NCBI GenBank assembly: GCA_035222895.1
Contig: JAVYIG010000888.1
Coordinates: forward strand, 310,001 to 374,000
Direction: 5' to 3'
DNA length: 64,000 nucleotides
Origin: Strongylocentrotus droebachiensis
Lineage: Eukaryota; Echinodermata; Echinoidea; Camarodonta; Strongylocentrotidae
Position 1 is the first letter of the stretch. Each line of letters opens with the position of its first letter. Positions 24,601 to 37,653 of the stretch are shown in pieces. The notes below the pieces were generated by a model. The model searched no databases. It was not told the DNA's origin and worked only from the letters and a program-made list of their open reading frames with translations. The position numbers and the translations under genes are program-made.

Positions 24601-24828
24601 GATATTCACCCCTGAAATGTACAACTATGCATGTGTAAGATATCCACCCCTGAAATGTACAACTATGCATGTGTAAGATATCCACCCCTGAAATGTACAA
24701 CTATGCATGTGTAAGATATCCACCCCTGAAATGTACAACTATGCATGTGTAAGATATCCACCCCTGAAATGTACAACTTTGCATGTGTAAGATATTCACC
24801 CCTGAAATGTACAACTATGCATGTGCGA
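24601..24828. repeat. Minisatellite, 38 bp x 6
   Basis: The unit GATATCCACCCCTGAAATGT followed by ACAACTATGCATGTGTAA is repeated six times with only a few differences. Such homogeneity suggests recent expansion. Confidence 0.97.
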
Positions 24829-26663
24829 AATACAAGCTGAGAATGTGGAATTTGATTCTTTGCCCCCTTCCCCTGCCCCCTTTTTATCCGAGCAAGAAAT
24901 ATTTTGATTTAAGCACCTGGTTAAAGGATCGCGGGATACCGATACCCAAAGTGCATTAATCTCTACAGGGGCTGAATTACTTTCCATTTTAACATTTTTA
25001 TCTCGCCTTTTCTAAAGCTCTTCAAATAAAATCCATGAAAAATTCCCTGTAGCTGAATTCTGCGTAATTATCCCAAAGGCAAGGAAAAGCATGTGGGAGC
25101 ATTCCTTTTTTTTCTTACATTAAATTATGGATTAATTTTGGGGCAAAAAAAATATTCATGACAGATATAAAAGCTACCTTAGTTCTTATTTATCCACTCA
25201 ATACTGTTCCAAAAATATATCCCTAAAGATTATCTGGAATTTCTAACCATAATCCTCGACTCCTATATGTGGTTAGGTTAATTAATCCTTAAATGAAATG
25301 AGATAAGTTTATTAGCCTTTCCTGTTAATAACCCTACATTTCCTCTTAAAATCTTTACAGATTTTTTTTCCTCCTGAAATCATTATCGAGTGTACACATA
25401 TGTTTACTTTCTTCCTTCTGAATTCCTCCTCAAAGTTACTTGTGTTTTTTGTTCTTAAGATCTGTATTTCAGATGAAAACACCCTAAAATTAGTGATTAC
25501 ATCTTCTTCTTTCAAATGAGAGCACTTCAAAATATCAATGATTCTAACTTGGCTATGTCACCCTGGAAAGAGGTCATGGAATCAACACCTCTTTTGGGGT
25601 AAATGCCAACCTTTTCGAGCTTCATCCGGCATACCGCTTAGCTAAGCATGCTTTAGATCACCATATTAAGCCCCCCATTGAGGTTGCATGGATGTTGCAC
25701 CATGGCAACCAAACCTCTTCATCTCATGAATTTACATGAAGGTATTTTGGCCGTGGAAGGGCATCACCCTCTGATAAGCATCAGAGTTAAACGGAGGCCC
25801 AGTCAAAGGCCAATCTTACCCCCCATTCAGACGAACAGAATGCAATGTACAGCTATACAAGCAGTTTTAATATAGTTATACTACAAGTAAGTGATTTTTT
25901 GTTGTTGGTCTAAACATCATATAACGAAAAGTTGTATAATGAAATGTGGTATAATGAAACACATGTTTGGGCACCATTTTAGTCTAAACATTGTACAAGA
26001 AATGTCTTTGAAATGTTTTATATTTGCTTTAGTAGTATGTATCTGAACTCTTTAAATGTCAAATCTAATGGCCATAAGTTTTATGTTATTCCAGTCATCA
26101 GCATTTCTATAATTGTGCTTTTCAGTAATACTTCCTTTATAACAAGATTTTTAAAGAATTCATTCAATTAAATTCAATTTAAAATAAGCCTATATCTAAC
26201 ACCACAATTGATAAATCAGAATAACTTGAAAGCTCCTTTTTCTGAAAGTGCTATTTCACAACACGACAGCTAAATTACACCTTGAAACATAATTTCAAAA
26301 CCCGAGAAATAAAATTAAGCCAAGACATCCAATATATATTAACCTGGATCTGACCTTCTCCAGCCTCTTAATATCCCAGCAACCTAGAAAGTGGGTAATA
26401 ATCCTTTTTATCTATTCATGAATCGGAATCAGATTTAGACACTAGATATGACACCAATCAAAAGCATAGAGCCACTATCAATACATGAAATCAAGGTTGT
26501 AAGGTATAGTCTACAAATATACTACCAAACCTACAGGTTACTCATCCATACATACAGGGCCCCAATGGAGGTTAAAATCACTGCTCAAATACACTCCATT
26601 TCAAGATAAACTCTCAACTCAGAATCTCTTTTCTTTTTTAAAGACTTTCTCCTGCTTTAGAAT
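24829..26663. other. Unique AT-rich sequence with a SINE-like fragment
   Basis: TTAAACGGAGGCCCAGTCAA near 25787 resembles the SINE-like unit at 14986. Nothing else is recognised. Confidence 0.35.
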
Positions 26664-27056
26664 GTAAGGGTGCGTTTAAGCTCAATTTTGAAGGCAGAAC
26701 GAGCGATTTGAAACACACATCGTAAACGCTCATCATAATCGCAGTTCCACGGTGTACTGTTTATGCTCACTTCTCTGGCTCCTCCAGGCAATTCTCGCTG
26801 GGTGGCCTTGCAGCTGGATTCGCAAACCTGCACTGTGCATGCTACGTAGACCCACTAGAGGTCAGTGCGTTGACCCCATTTAAACGCGTTTACAAATTTT
26901 TTAAACGCACCTTTTTGTGAGTTTACGATCGGTGATCGTGATCGCCGTTTTTCGGTGATTCTACAAAAGTGAGAAAGGACGCAACCGTGTTTTGAACTAA
27001 ACGCATAACAGATGCCTGATTCTGGCCAGAAAAAGTTGAGCATAAACATACCCTAC
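26664..27056. mobile_element. Diverged MITE with ~30 bp inverted ends
   Basis: GTAAGGGTGCGTTTAAGCTC at the left is mirrored, with several mismatches, by GAGCATAAACATACCCTAC at the right. The interior is CpG-richer than the flanks and has GATCGGTGATCGTGATCG. No coding signal is seen. Confidence 0.55.
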
Positions 27057-28329
27057 GATACCCAAGACAAATGGCACAATGAGAGAAAGAAATGAGAGAA
27101 AGAAAAGGGTGAAAAAGGAGAAGAAATCCTAGATCGAATACCGGAGGCACACCTTCTCCTATGTGCCATGAAAAGACAAGGATGGGAGAAGCTCAGAGCC
27201 TCCTTATCGATGTCATTTTATACCGCCTTTATCTGCAAACCGTAATCAAAGGTGTTACCAGGAGGACGGAGGTGAGACAAGGGCTCGGTAAAGTGGGTCG
27301 CACAAGGTCTCACCGATACCCACGCCTCTAAAGCAATTCAAATAACTTCATTTTAAGATGAGGGTGGGTGCGATATAGAGCTGGTTTTCGATCAGTGCCC
27401 AGCAGTAATTTACTCTTATCACAAGAAATGAATCCGTAATGAGACAGTTCTCAAGTAACTTACAAATCCAGGATCATGAAAAGAATACTGGATGATAAGA
27501 ACTTTGTTGGAGCGGGATTTATTTCAGGAAATAAAGGGATTGTGCCCCATTTCTTGATTAATTGACTATCCCATAACCCCCCCAAAATAGAAGCAACAAA
27601 ATAACAAACTTTACATGTATAACAATAAGCAATGATGCACGTGTACATTGCTGTTTGCTACACAACACAGAAATTTGACGGAGGTGAAAAGTTCATTTGA
27701 TACTTTTGATCTCGCCGAGATCTATGTCATGATTTTGTTATTATACCTTCATAACTTATAATGAGATATATATGTGTCATTTTTTTCTTCTAAATGGAGC
27801 AAATGTAGAGATACAAAAAAGACTTGGGCTACCATAGGAAATACATACGTGTAGCTTTGAAAACCTACTCGCAGACAGGAGACAATATGTTAGTTTTAAT
27901 ATCAGAAATGGGGTTCAAAGAAGCAGATAACAGACTAACATACACATACTAGTACTTGGAGATTAAAATACAAATGGTTTTCTGAGCACTCGTAGACCGG
28001 ACCCACAAGAAAGACGATATCCTTTCTTTAGACGATTGTTTTCCATACTTGAAGGAAACACATGAGCTACCAAACTGTGCCCCTTTCTTCTCCCCTCTTT
28101 AAACCTTCCGAGGGGACTCGATCTCTCCTTCGATGCTGATTTGATGCAAAAGCATGATTTGAGTTCGCGACTCGGCTTTCTGGTAAATTGTGGCGGAGTG
28201 TAAATTTACATGCCCAAACATGATGGATGGTACTTGAATTCTAGACTTCAATTACACTGGGGGTGGTAAACATGATATGCGCATTGAATATAGATGCTTT
28301 CAGCAAAGCGTTGAGAACGTATTTGGGGT
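27057..28329. other. Unique sequence, nothing recognised
   Basis: No supported gene, RNA or repeat. Confidence 0.4.
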
Positions 28330-29160
28330 TGATATTCTCCATCTGTCTCTCTCTCGATATGTAAGAATCTTTTTTTCTTTTTAGAGTGTTGAAGATCATT
28401 TTTGCTGCTATATTTTGTCAACAAAATGTTTTCAGTGCTTTAAAAAGTTTTATGTGCACTCCCTGGTATTTTAATATCAAACTTTAATTTATAGTAATGA
28501 GAGAATACTTTTTAATAGCAAAATGTTTAACACACCCTTTCAAAAACTAATCACATGTTTTTCTCTCTTACATGTATGTACCTTCCCTTCTTTTTAAACT
28601 TTTCTCTTGCTCCTCCTCTCCTTTTCATTTTTTCCTTCTAATGTACTCCTACAGCATATTCTTTCTATCAATCCTCTATCCATCTCTCCCCTCTCCTCCC
28701 TTCTCTCCTTCCATCATTCCTTCCATTCTTTCACCTTCCCTTCTTTCTCTTTCCTACTCCCATTCATTCGTTGTCTTCTCCCTTCTTCTTCTACCTACTT
28801 CTGTATTCCTTCCATCTCCTTCCCATATTCCTGTTCATCGTTCTAACCCTCCTCACGTTCCTTCTCTCTTTCATATCTGATGACCTTGAGTATTTGTATT
28901 CATTTCATATCTCCCAATACCTCATCTAAACTCTCCCTTTCATTCATACCATTGATACGCCTACATACATTGCATTTCAACCATCACCCAAATTCAGACT
29001 CCGTTTCATTACAATTATAACAACAAGATATAGAATTGAATAACCAATACCTCAGCTAAACTATCTATTTCATATGAACCATTGCTACGCTTACATACAA
29101 TGCATTTCAACCATAGCTCTGATCCAGGCTCCCTATCGCTACAAGTATAACAACACCCAA
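28330..29160. repeat. Pyrimidine-rich tract followed by a 130 bp tandem duplication
   Basis: About 28565..28880 is T/C-rich. From about 28913 the phrase CCAATACCTCATCTAAACT, leading through CATTTCAACCAT to TATAACAAC, recurs about 130 bases later. Confidence 0.7.
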
Positions 29161-30408
29161 ACAAATATATCACATTCACTCGTATCTCTTTAACAACATA
29201 ACACTTAATAGCCTTTCAACTGCTTTGAAATCAGAGGACGATGAAGCACTCACTCTGCCTCACTCTGGAGTACTGCCCGATCCATGTTTGATGTTATTAG
29301 AACACAAAACAACTCCAGATAGGGGTCCCTACCAATAGTATTCTCACACTGACAGATTATGTGACAGTGCATATTTGCTGATATCAAAGCTGAGGAATTC
29401 GGGTGCTCGTGTTTCTAGGGAAAGCAATATCACGTTTCTACGGCGGTGCAACATCGAATGTTCATCGATGGAAACCAAACTCCGGATTCGCTGACAGCAA
29501 GGTTGAAGTGTTGTTGTTTAGTGTTTTCTTCATTTTTTGTCAGGGTTCACAATCATGTTTGAACATTCAACCTCAGGCTCAGAAAAACATCATTAAATAT
29601 CCTTACTCTGGACACTACTTTATACTGTCACATTGCAAACGAAGATTTGTTTTCTCTTTTTTAAACCATACCATCAGCCAAAGGGCAATAATACGAGAGG
29701 AACCCTGAAAGTAAACTTTTATATGAGGAACATCACAAAATGAAGTTGTATAGTGATAGGGGTGTACCCACGTGATAACACTACAATCTTATATACAAAC
29801 TTTGGATGATAATACTTGCTTGAGAGTCGAGAGAGGCCACTAGCCGTTGGCTCATATGAAATGTGGGACTCTTTTTTAAAAATTTTACTCTGACAAGCAA
29901 AAAAGGGTGTAGAACCCTGTGACCCACCCCCACCACCTTCGTATTTTGATTCACCCGTCCATATTCCCATGATACTTCACAATGTTTTGAAGACAAAGTT
30001 AATCTATGAAAAAAAGTAATAGATACAATATATCAATTTTAGTTAAAACCATCTAGGGCACTCACTGCAGGGTTTTAAACATGAAAGCAATAACTAATCT
30101 CATCTCAATAAAAAACACACAATTAGAGCTATCACACGGCTAGTTTTGATGAGCTGTAATTATTCCACACCCCATTATTAGGAGCATATTCCACACATGA
30201 CAAAATTGGTTTCATGTTTTTCAATTAATCAGAATCCCTATCTCGTGTTGGTAATAGTTTGTTCCTTTGTATTGCCTGTTTTGTGATCATACTGATATGC
30301 AGTGAACCGCTTGATTGGCCCACCAGAGCTCCCAGTGAGAGTCTGCTGTTTCAGCTCATTTCGTAAAATGTTTAGTGATGCCATTGTTCACATTTTACAA
30401 CTTACATA
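29161..30408. other. Unique sequence, nothing recognised
   Basis: No supported gene, RNA or repeat. Confidence 0.4.
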
Positions 30409-30578
30409 TACAGTCAAACCTGTCTATAGCGACCGCCCAAAGGAAACACAAAAAGTGGTCTTTGTAGACAGGTTCCTTTACATGTTTCCTTTACATATTT
30501 CAATGAGAAACCATTTTCAAGGGAAACAAAAAATGTGGTCTTTGTAGACAGGAGGTCACTAAAGCAGGTTTGACTGTA
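30409..30578. mobile_element. MITE, TACAGTCAAACCTG family, copy 2
   Basis: Ends TACAGTCAAACCTGTCTATA and AAAGCAGGTTTGACTGTA enclose GTGGTCTTTGTAGACAGG twice. The flanks carry additional TA, consistent with a TA target. Confidence 0.88.
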
Positions 30579-31730
30579 TATACAAAGACTTTAGCACATG
30601 ATTCCATGAGAAAATAAGTGATATTATTCTTCCCCTTTCTCTCATGAGCACTGGACTAATCACATGAACGATTGAAAGATATGGGGCGTCACCATTGCCA
30701 ATTTGGCCGGTAAATGCGCACGCTGGGCTCCAGATGGTTAATGGCCGATCCCATGCTGCTCCCCAAATGCATGACAGCCCTCCCGTGACAAAAAAAACTC
30801 AAAAATTTCTAATTTTCACAAAACCACCAACTCCAGACAAAACATGTGCCTGGGAAAACTGGAATACACATGGCAGATGTAGGAAAGATCATTGGTAGCG
30901 GATGCAGCAGACTGCAGAGTTATCATCATAGGCAAAAATCATCAATTTGCTGAGAGCCAGAAGGGCGCAATGGAGGAGGCTGAATATCGTTAACACATGA
31001 AAATACAGTAGCATTTGATATTTCCAAATGGAAGAACCTGATGATAGCAAGTTACATTAAATGCTCTCATAATCCAAGTAAGACTAGAATTTGGTGTAAA
31101 AGTTTGGACTGACTTTTGATGCCACATGTTTGTCCCTTACACCCATATCTGAGTCCAGAGCTTTTTCAATGTTTTCTGCAATATTTATTCAATTTGATCA
31201 ATTTCGATTATTAAAAAAGCTCACAGTACTCCTAAAATGTACCTAATAATTCCTACATAGTACATTAAATTCATAATGAACCATTCATCAGCATAAGTTC
31301 TTGACAATTCTTCTCCAGACGTTTCTAGACATTTCCATTCACAAGGTGACTGCATGAACAGCACTCAACAACATCATCTTTAACTCAAGGCTCCAATACT
31401 TGATACAACATCCTTCTTGCTCTTGAACGATGATATGTACAGTTGGAGACAGGAGAACGATTCCAGTCAGTTGTGACGACATCGAATCACGATTGGACAC
31501 CGGAGAATCTTGTTTTTTAATTTTGATGACCACCGAATCTACTTGTTAACCTCTATTCGAGTTCATTCAGTGACAGCCCATGACAGCCCGGGGATATTAT
31601 GTGTCTAATCTAATTGGCTCTTTGTGATGAAGTTAGAATCTTTGTTACACTCTACATCTAGGCTAGTGGTTTCACTGGGATAAAATGGCCACTAAGAAGA
31701 TCGTGGAATGCTTTCATTTGTCTTCTGCCT
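30579..31730. other. Unique sequence with a GCTGAGAGCCAGAAGGGC word
   Basis: The word near 30950 belongs to the dispersed family noted at 5395 and 46300. No gene is recognised. Confidence 0.35.
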
Positions 31731-31731
31731 A

Positions 31732-31762
<31 letters not shown>

Positions 31763-32360
31763 TTCTCTCTTTCTCTCTTTCTCTCTCTCTCTCTCTCTCA
31801 CTCTTTCTCTCTCCTCTTTCTTATCACTCTTTGATTCCTGTCACTCTCGAGCTCTGTCTCTTTGTATTTATTTGTTCTAGCATATCCCCCTTTTTTCCTT
31901 ATATGTTATTTTCTCTTTCCTTTTTCTCTCCCTCTGCCTTACATACCGTCTCCCTCACACATTCCCACTCTCCCTTTACCATCATTGACATCTCTCTCTC
32001 TCTCTCTCTCGCTCTCTCGCTGCCTGTGTAAGATACATGTATATCATTTTCAAGGGCATTTTAATTAGTTTGAAAGCCATTCAATAATAGGTAAGCAATT
32101 TTCTAAATTGGTTTAAAAGCAAAATAGCAGAAGAAAGATGTACAGTAGTGAGTATTAGGAAAAGCACAAATGTTTACATTGTGTATCTCACAAAAACATA
32201 AATATAAGAAATAATCTGCAGCCTATACATACACAATTTATCTCTCTCTGTCTCTCTCCTCCCTTCCTTCCTTCCTCCCTCCCTCCCTCCCTCCCCCTCT
32301 CTCTCTCTCTCTCTATATGTCTATCTCCCTCCCTCTCTCTATCTCTCTCTCTCTCTCTCT
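31731..32360. repeat. CT-rich microsatellites
   Basis: Runs at about 31733..31812, 31990..32012 and 32240..32360, the last with CCTT and CCCT variants. Confidence 0.9.
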
Positions 32361-32884
32361 TTGCTTCACTTTGCAATATCTCACCATTTTAAATGCAGTA
32401 TGTTATGCACTATGTTCACATATTATAGACTTGGATGACTGTAATAGACCCTCTTTGACAGACACATTGCAAACGGCTCCCCCTTTTAAATGCATTATGT
32501 TCAAATTTACACTCGAGTGAGTGACTGTAATGGATTCTTCTTGGACGGCATATCAAATTATACATGCATGTAGCATTTACAAACTCCCAATATGCCTGAG
32601 AACACAACATGAAGCTACAGCTTGCGACTTGCTTATAAGTCAAGAAAGAAAAATAACACCACATAAACCAGAGTTAAATTCATGTTTGAGCTACAGAAGT
32701 ACAGTGCGACCAAACTAATGCAAGTGTCAGAGGGTAGGCGAAGCCCTTAAGTGAGCTATATCATATAGTCCTTTGGATAGGATTTCACGACCTAAGTCCC
32801 TTTTTTGGTGCTTACCTATCATCCTTATATCATCTATGAGGAGGGCAAGGCACCTTCACTAATATAATATGGCAAAGCATTATG

Positions 32885-32940
32885 AGAGTGCCAGGAGTGT
32901 CAAGTCTGACAGACATGAGCGCTATACAAGAACCCCCTAG
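32885..32940 (+). repeat. SINE 3' module, copy 2
   Basis: GTGTCAAGTCTGACAGACAT and GAGCGCTATACAAGAACCC match the module at 15693 with one difference in the part compared. Confidence 0.7.
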
Positions 32941-33210
32941 TAATATTATGAATGACTTTTAATCTCTAAGCAGACAATGTACTTTTAAATACTTGGATAC
33001 TTAATGGTTTAATCTATTACCTAAAAAAGAGCTCTGAACATGTTGTAGCCCAATATGTTTTGAACAATATGAAGTCTGAAACACAAAGAGGGATCCGATC
33101 CTGAAATCCTGCAGTTACATGAAAACTAGCATTCCTGTTTCTAAGCATTTGAAGGAAAAAATAATCACCAATCAATCAGGACAACCCATTCAAAATGGCC
33201 GACACCACGA

Positions 33211-33458
33211 GCCTATTTCACAAAACTTGATATCAATAACAAATGCTAAATTTCTATGACATATTAGCTCTCAGCCAATCAAATGCCACAATTCGTCCCT
33301 ATTTTCATGAAGTGACAGTAGTGAATGAAAATCGCATACAATTTGCGTGCGGATTTTCCTCACTACCGTCACTTCGTGAAAATAGGAACAAATTTCAGTA
33401 GCTTATAACAGTTATTGTAATTTGTTATTCATAGCACGTTATATGAAACACGGCCCTG
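33211..33458. mobile_element. MITE carrying a second, palindromic MITE
   Basis: The outer ends are GCCTATTTCACAAAACTTGA and TATATGAAACACGGCC, similar to the element at 9523. Inside, 33294..33389 is a near-palindromic element (CGTCCCTATTTTCATGAAGT mirrored by ACTTCGTGAAAATAGG). A second copy of the inner element lies at 46389..46485. This nested pair ends about 70 bases from the exon 4 donor. Confidence 0.75.
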
Positions 33459-33490
33459 GAATACTTGGGAGGACACCAACAACATCCAGA

Positions 33491-33512
33491 AACAAACACA
33501 CACACACACACA
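33491..33512. repeat. CA microsatellite
   Basis: A run of about ten CA units, 15 bases downstream of the exon 4 donor in gene orientation. Confidence 0.95.
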
Positions 33513-33527
33513 CATCAATGGGCTCAC

Positions 33528-33720
33528 CTCTGGGTTGCCTCCGACCATGATGTTGGTTGACTCGAGCCTGGTGTGGACCACGTTGTTCTCGTGGAGGAAG
33601 GCCAGGCCCTGGGATATCTGGCAGGACAGGGAGTGGAGGGTGGACTCGCTGAACTTGTCCAGGAACTTGGGCAGAAACTGCTGCAGGCAGCCATGCTGGT
33701 AGTAGGTGGTGCAGATGTAT
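33528..33720 (-). CDS. Exon 4: hinge, helix E and degenerate catalytic loop of the pseudokinase
   Basis: The acceptor CTCTCTCTGTCTCAG ends at 33721 and the donor GAG|GTGAGC begins at 33527. One base completes an arginine codon begun in exon 3, then 64 codons follow (residues 463-526). YICTTYYQHGCLQQFL fits strand beta5, hinge and helix D. CQISQGLAFLHENNVVH fits helix E. The catalytic loop reads HTRLESTN (511-518) where HRDLxxxN is expected: the catalytic Asp is Arg513, while the metal-binding Asn518 is kept. NIMVGGNPE matches the following strand. The kinase fold is well supported and catalytic activity is unlikely. The DFG region and the rest of the C-lobe are not in this exon. A GGT/GAT microsatellite lies just upstream in the intron and a CA run just downstream. 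Confidence 0.87.
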
Positions 33721-33785
33721 CTGAGACAGAGAGAGGGAGAGAAAGGTTGGAAAATATTAGTTTAGAAGATGAGGAGAAGGAGGAC

Positions 33786-33919
33786 AATGATGATGATGAT
33801 GGTGGTGGTGGTGGTGGTGGTGGTGGTGGAGGTGGTGGTGGAGGTGGTGGTGGTGGTGATGACGATGATGATGATGATGATGATGATGATGGTGATGCTG
33901 ATAGTGATGATAATGATGA
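33786..33919. repeat. GGT/GAT trinucleotide microsatellite
   Basis: GAT and GGT runs lie about 65 bases upstream of the exon 4 acceptor in gene orientation. They generate an aspartate/glycine-rich frame on plus and a serine/proline-rich one on minus, neither of them real. Confidence 0.95.
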
Positions 33920-34028
33920 CTTAAAGCATTTATAAGGTATCATATTCTACAATTAGAAGCACAAGCTTGTCCAAAGAAGTCAGTATCTTTCATTTTAATA
34001 GTATAAAGGAAAAATTTTAAGGCTGTCT

Positions 34029-34030
<2 letters not shown>

Positions 34031-34071
<41 letters not shown>
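34031..34071. repeat. GAT microsatellite, ~13 units
   Basis: An uninterrupted GAT run. Confidence 0.97.
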
Positions 34072-34073
<2 letters not shown>

Positions 34074-35573
34074 CACAGCATTTACATAGCATTATAGGCT
34101 AGCACTCATTTGACTCAAGCATGATGTACATTTTTTCAATCACTAATCTTATTCATCTAATGAAGATGTGAAAATAGCCAGCCAACGTGGAGAAACAAGA
34201 TAAAATTGTGCAACCCCACAGTAGTGCTAAACATATCCTCAAAAGCATCTTGCCTAAATCACTTTAAAGGCATTGTTTAGCAATGGCCCTACGTGTTATC
34301 AGTGTCTGTGATATGGTGTAATATTGAAGCCCTAACAAAAATTGCGCTTCAAAATGATCAAGAAGTGGCTCAAAAAAGTAAAAATCTTTGAATGACCGGT
34401 TTTACCATACTCATTTTCCCCAATGGACTGTAGTGTTATAAAAATACGTCAATCATATTGGACAACTGCACGTTCTATGTTTGCTCATCTGATTATCTTG
34501 GCTTTCAACAATTTGCTATATATCTTGTCCTTTGTATGAACTGTCATAATCTGTCACAAATCCATTTATCTAATCTGCCTTCACTCAAAGCAACCACCCA
34601 TTAACAGTGAATTACCGTAAGCAAAAATTTCCTTGAGAATATGTGCTTTTTGTCTTCGTACAGATAAAGTTGAGTCCTGGTCATGCGAATGAATTGTGAA
34701 AGAAACTGGTTATATCATTACCCGTACTGGGAAAGGTTGATTATAGAGTTCATGGAAAAACTTGTGTATTGTAAGGAGGAGGGTTTGATCATGATAATGA
34801 TGACAAATTGACCAACTCTTCATGAAAATTCCACATACATGTACCAGTACGCAGATATGGCCGTATTGGATCACACACACATTTGTGGCATCAGAATTTA
34901 GTAGTCTACCGTTTTAGAGGACTGTTTTGTTTTTTCATTAATGGGCAATAAAACAGCAATTGTTTTCATTGGACATTGCTACTTTGAGGAATATAAAAGG
35001 ATTATGGAATATTCAGTGTAATCCATAAGGAATAAAAAGAACAAGACAGCTCATAAATCATCTGTTCAAAGCCAGAAGGGTATTAGCGCATATCAGTCAG
35101 AGTTTATGCCCTTCTTGCTCCAAACAGACACGATCATTCATCACCCTCACAAGAACCCAAACTTTTCTTTTTTAATGTTTCTTCATATCAAATGTGGCAC
35201 ATTGCTGGGAGAAAAGGGCAAGGGGCTATTAGAAACACAAAGACAAACAGTGAATCCACTTTGAAGGCTCCATTTTGTTTTCCTCCGGCCTCAGGTTGTT
35301 TATCTGGATATTGGAGTAATCTGTTTATTTGACTATTTCTTCTTTCTCATTTGACTGCAGTGAACTTCTAAAATGGAATTTTTAAAGGTATACAGCTGCT
35401 ATGTGTATACATTCCTGGAGATGTCCAAATGTCCTATCTATAAATAGAAAATAGCCACTCAAGTATTCAACTTTAGGAACATTTTTCTGTTTGTCAGTTT
35501 TCAAAAAGTGTAAATATTAAACCACATTGTAACTGGAAGGAAATGTTAATCCATTCCCTGTTTCATAATTAAG

Positions 35574-35752
35574 AAGTAGAAGGAGGAGGAGAAGAAGAAG
35601 GAGAAGGATGAAGAGGGGAAGAAGGAGGAGGAAGAGAAGGAGAAGGAGAAGGAGAAGGAGAAGGAGAAGGAAAAGAAGAAAAAGAAGAAGGAGGAAGAAG
35701 AAGAAGAGGAGCAGGAGATGGAGATGGAGATGAAGATGGAGGAGGAGGAGGA
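35574..35752. repeat. AAG/AGG purine tract
   Basis: About 180 bases of GGA, GAA and AAG triplets on the plus strand, without coding meaning. Confidence 0.95.
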
Positions 35753-36335
35753 AAGCTTGTCATTGTATCTATAACAAGGTACTATGCACAAATACAGAAC
35801 AGGTCACACCGTAATAAAAACATAGATCGTGTGCATATAAAATAGCTTTTTAATGATACTCATCCACCTTTTTTTCATGTTATCCCTCAGAGTCTGTTTA
35901 AAAATGCATCAAATGCTGTAAAATTTCCTACTTAACGGCAATTTCAATACCCTAATGTATTGCCCTCAGACATTGTATACCGGTAATGATTATTGTGTCA
36001 TTATTTTGTTCGCATGTTCTAAAGGTGATGCACGAGGCTAATTAAAATGCCTTAGAATGACTCTTTTAAAGTACGTACTGGTACAATCATGTTTCATTAG
36101 ATTACAGATAATTCATGTAGATTTCAATATTTCTGAGGTCTAAAACATATACCCAAAAATTATCACAAATGATCACAAGCATAAAACTTCAACACATCAA
36201 CAGTGTTTTTGCAAGCTAGATAGAAAATTTAACTCTTTGAACTTTGAAAGACTGCATGGCAGCAGACAGCTAGACACAGTGTGATAAAATCACTTAATAT
36301 AGGTTGAGAAAGTCTTCAGCAATTGATAAAATCTT

Positions 36336-36372
36336 GCTTTTTTTTTGCTTTTTTTTTGCTTTTTTTTTTTGT
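36336..36372. repeat. Interrupted poly-T, T(8-10)GC units
   Basis: TTTTTTTTGC recurs three times, the last with a longer T run. Confidence 0.9.
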
Positions 36373-37084
36373 TCTAAGGTTTGTAAAAGCTTATGGACAG
36401 CAAGACAATAATCAAATACAAATAAAAACAATTTCATTCAAATTATTGATTTGTAAATACTGAAAGTCAATTTTGTAAAAACAAAGAAATTTATGTACAT
36501 AGAAGAGGCAAAAATCAATTTTACACACTTAACAATGGCTACTTTCCTAGAAATGTTTACAAATTTGTTTTTTCAGGCATCAAATATAATAGAATACGCA
36601 ATCCACCCACTTTCATTTTCCCTTGATAAGATTGAATAGTGCCCACATGCTGACACAAATACGACTTTCATTTCGTCAATTCTGATGAATATTCCAATAT
36701 GCCTTTAATCTCGTTCCTGACCCATATTGCTGCTTTTCCCCGGGGTATATTCAGAACAAAGATTGGATTCATTTGACGACAACGATGCATATCTATATAC
36801 TCCGAATTATGAAATTCTTTCTCACCAATTTCACTTTAATTCATATTGCTTTGCAGTGTGCGTATGGGATCAGGCAGCTCAAGCTTGTATTTCATTTGGT
36901 CATGCTCCATCTTTTTGCTCGGTGATTACCACTATGACTTCTTTTGTTTTTTTGTTTTCTTTGTCCCATTTCTCAATTTATTATTGTGGTACCTGTTTTC
37001 TTTTTTTGTAATGCTTTATTTTTCTGTCCTTCACCTACATTTCAATAACTCTTTATTTTTTTCCTACCATCACTAAAATTCACT

Positions 37085-37410
37085 ATATATATATCTATAT
37101 ATATATGTCTCTATCCCTCTCTCTCTCTCTGTTTTTGTTTTGTTTTCCATAGTTCTATTAGGGCTCCTCTTTCTTTCTCTCTCTCTCTCTCTCTCTCTGT
37201 TCATACTACCGTATCCCCTTTCTCAGTTTCTCCTTTGATGTATCACATCGTAAGCGCTATTGACATCTTGTCAAATCTCTCTTTCTCTCTCCTCTCTTCA
37301 TTGCCACACCACCCCCCCCCCCACACCCTCTCCCTCTCTCTCTCTCTCTCTCTCCCTCTCCATCCCTCTCTCCATCTCTCCCCCTCCCTCTCTCCCTCTC
37401 TCTTCGTCTG
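37085..37410. repeat. TA, CT and C-run microsatellites
   Basis: TATATA near 37085, CT runs at about 37118, 37175 and 37330, and a C run near 37310. Confidence 0.9.
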
Positions 37411-37653
37411 CTTATTAACAAGGTACACTTCCCTTTCCTTTTCTTTTCTTCCATCAGTACCAACACATCCTACAAGAACAGTCTCCATTCAGGGATGTTT
37501 TCCTTGGCGATGAATGAACATTCCCAAACCCAAACACCACTCCACCTCTCGAGTTCTACCAAACGCTTCATCTCAAAGTCAGATATCTTCCATGACTTGC
37601 AGATGTTCCTGCTAGCGCTGAATCAATATCAGCTTCTCTTCGTTCACCGTTTA

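Noticed and set aside
24601-24828. Possible CRISPR-like array
   Set aside because: The units are contiguous with no unique spacers, and the genome is animal. It is a minisatellite.
33573-33935. Plus-strand frame with aspartate/glycine runs, and the minus-strand serine/proline frame over it
   Set aside because: Both come from the GGT/GAT microsatellite next to exon 4. Exon 4 itself uses a different minus-strand frame.
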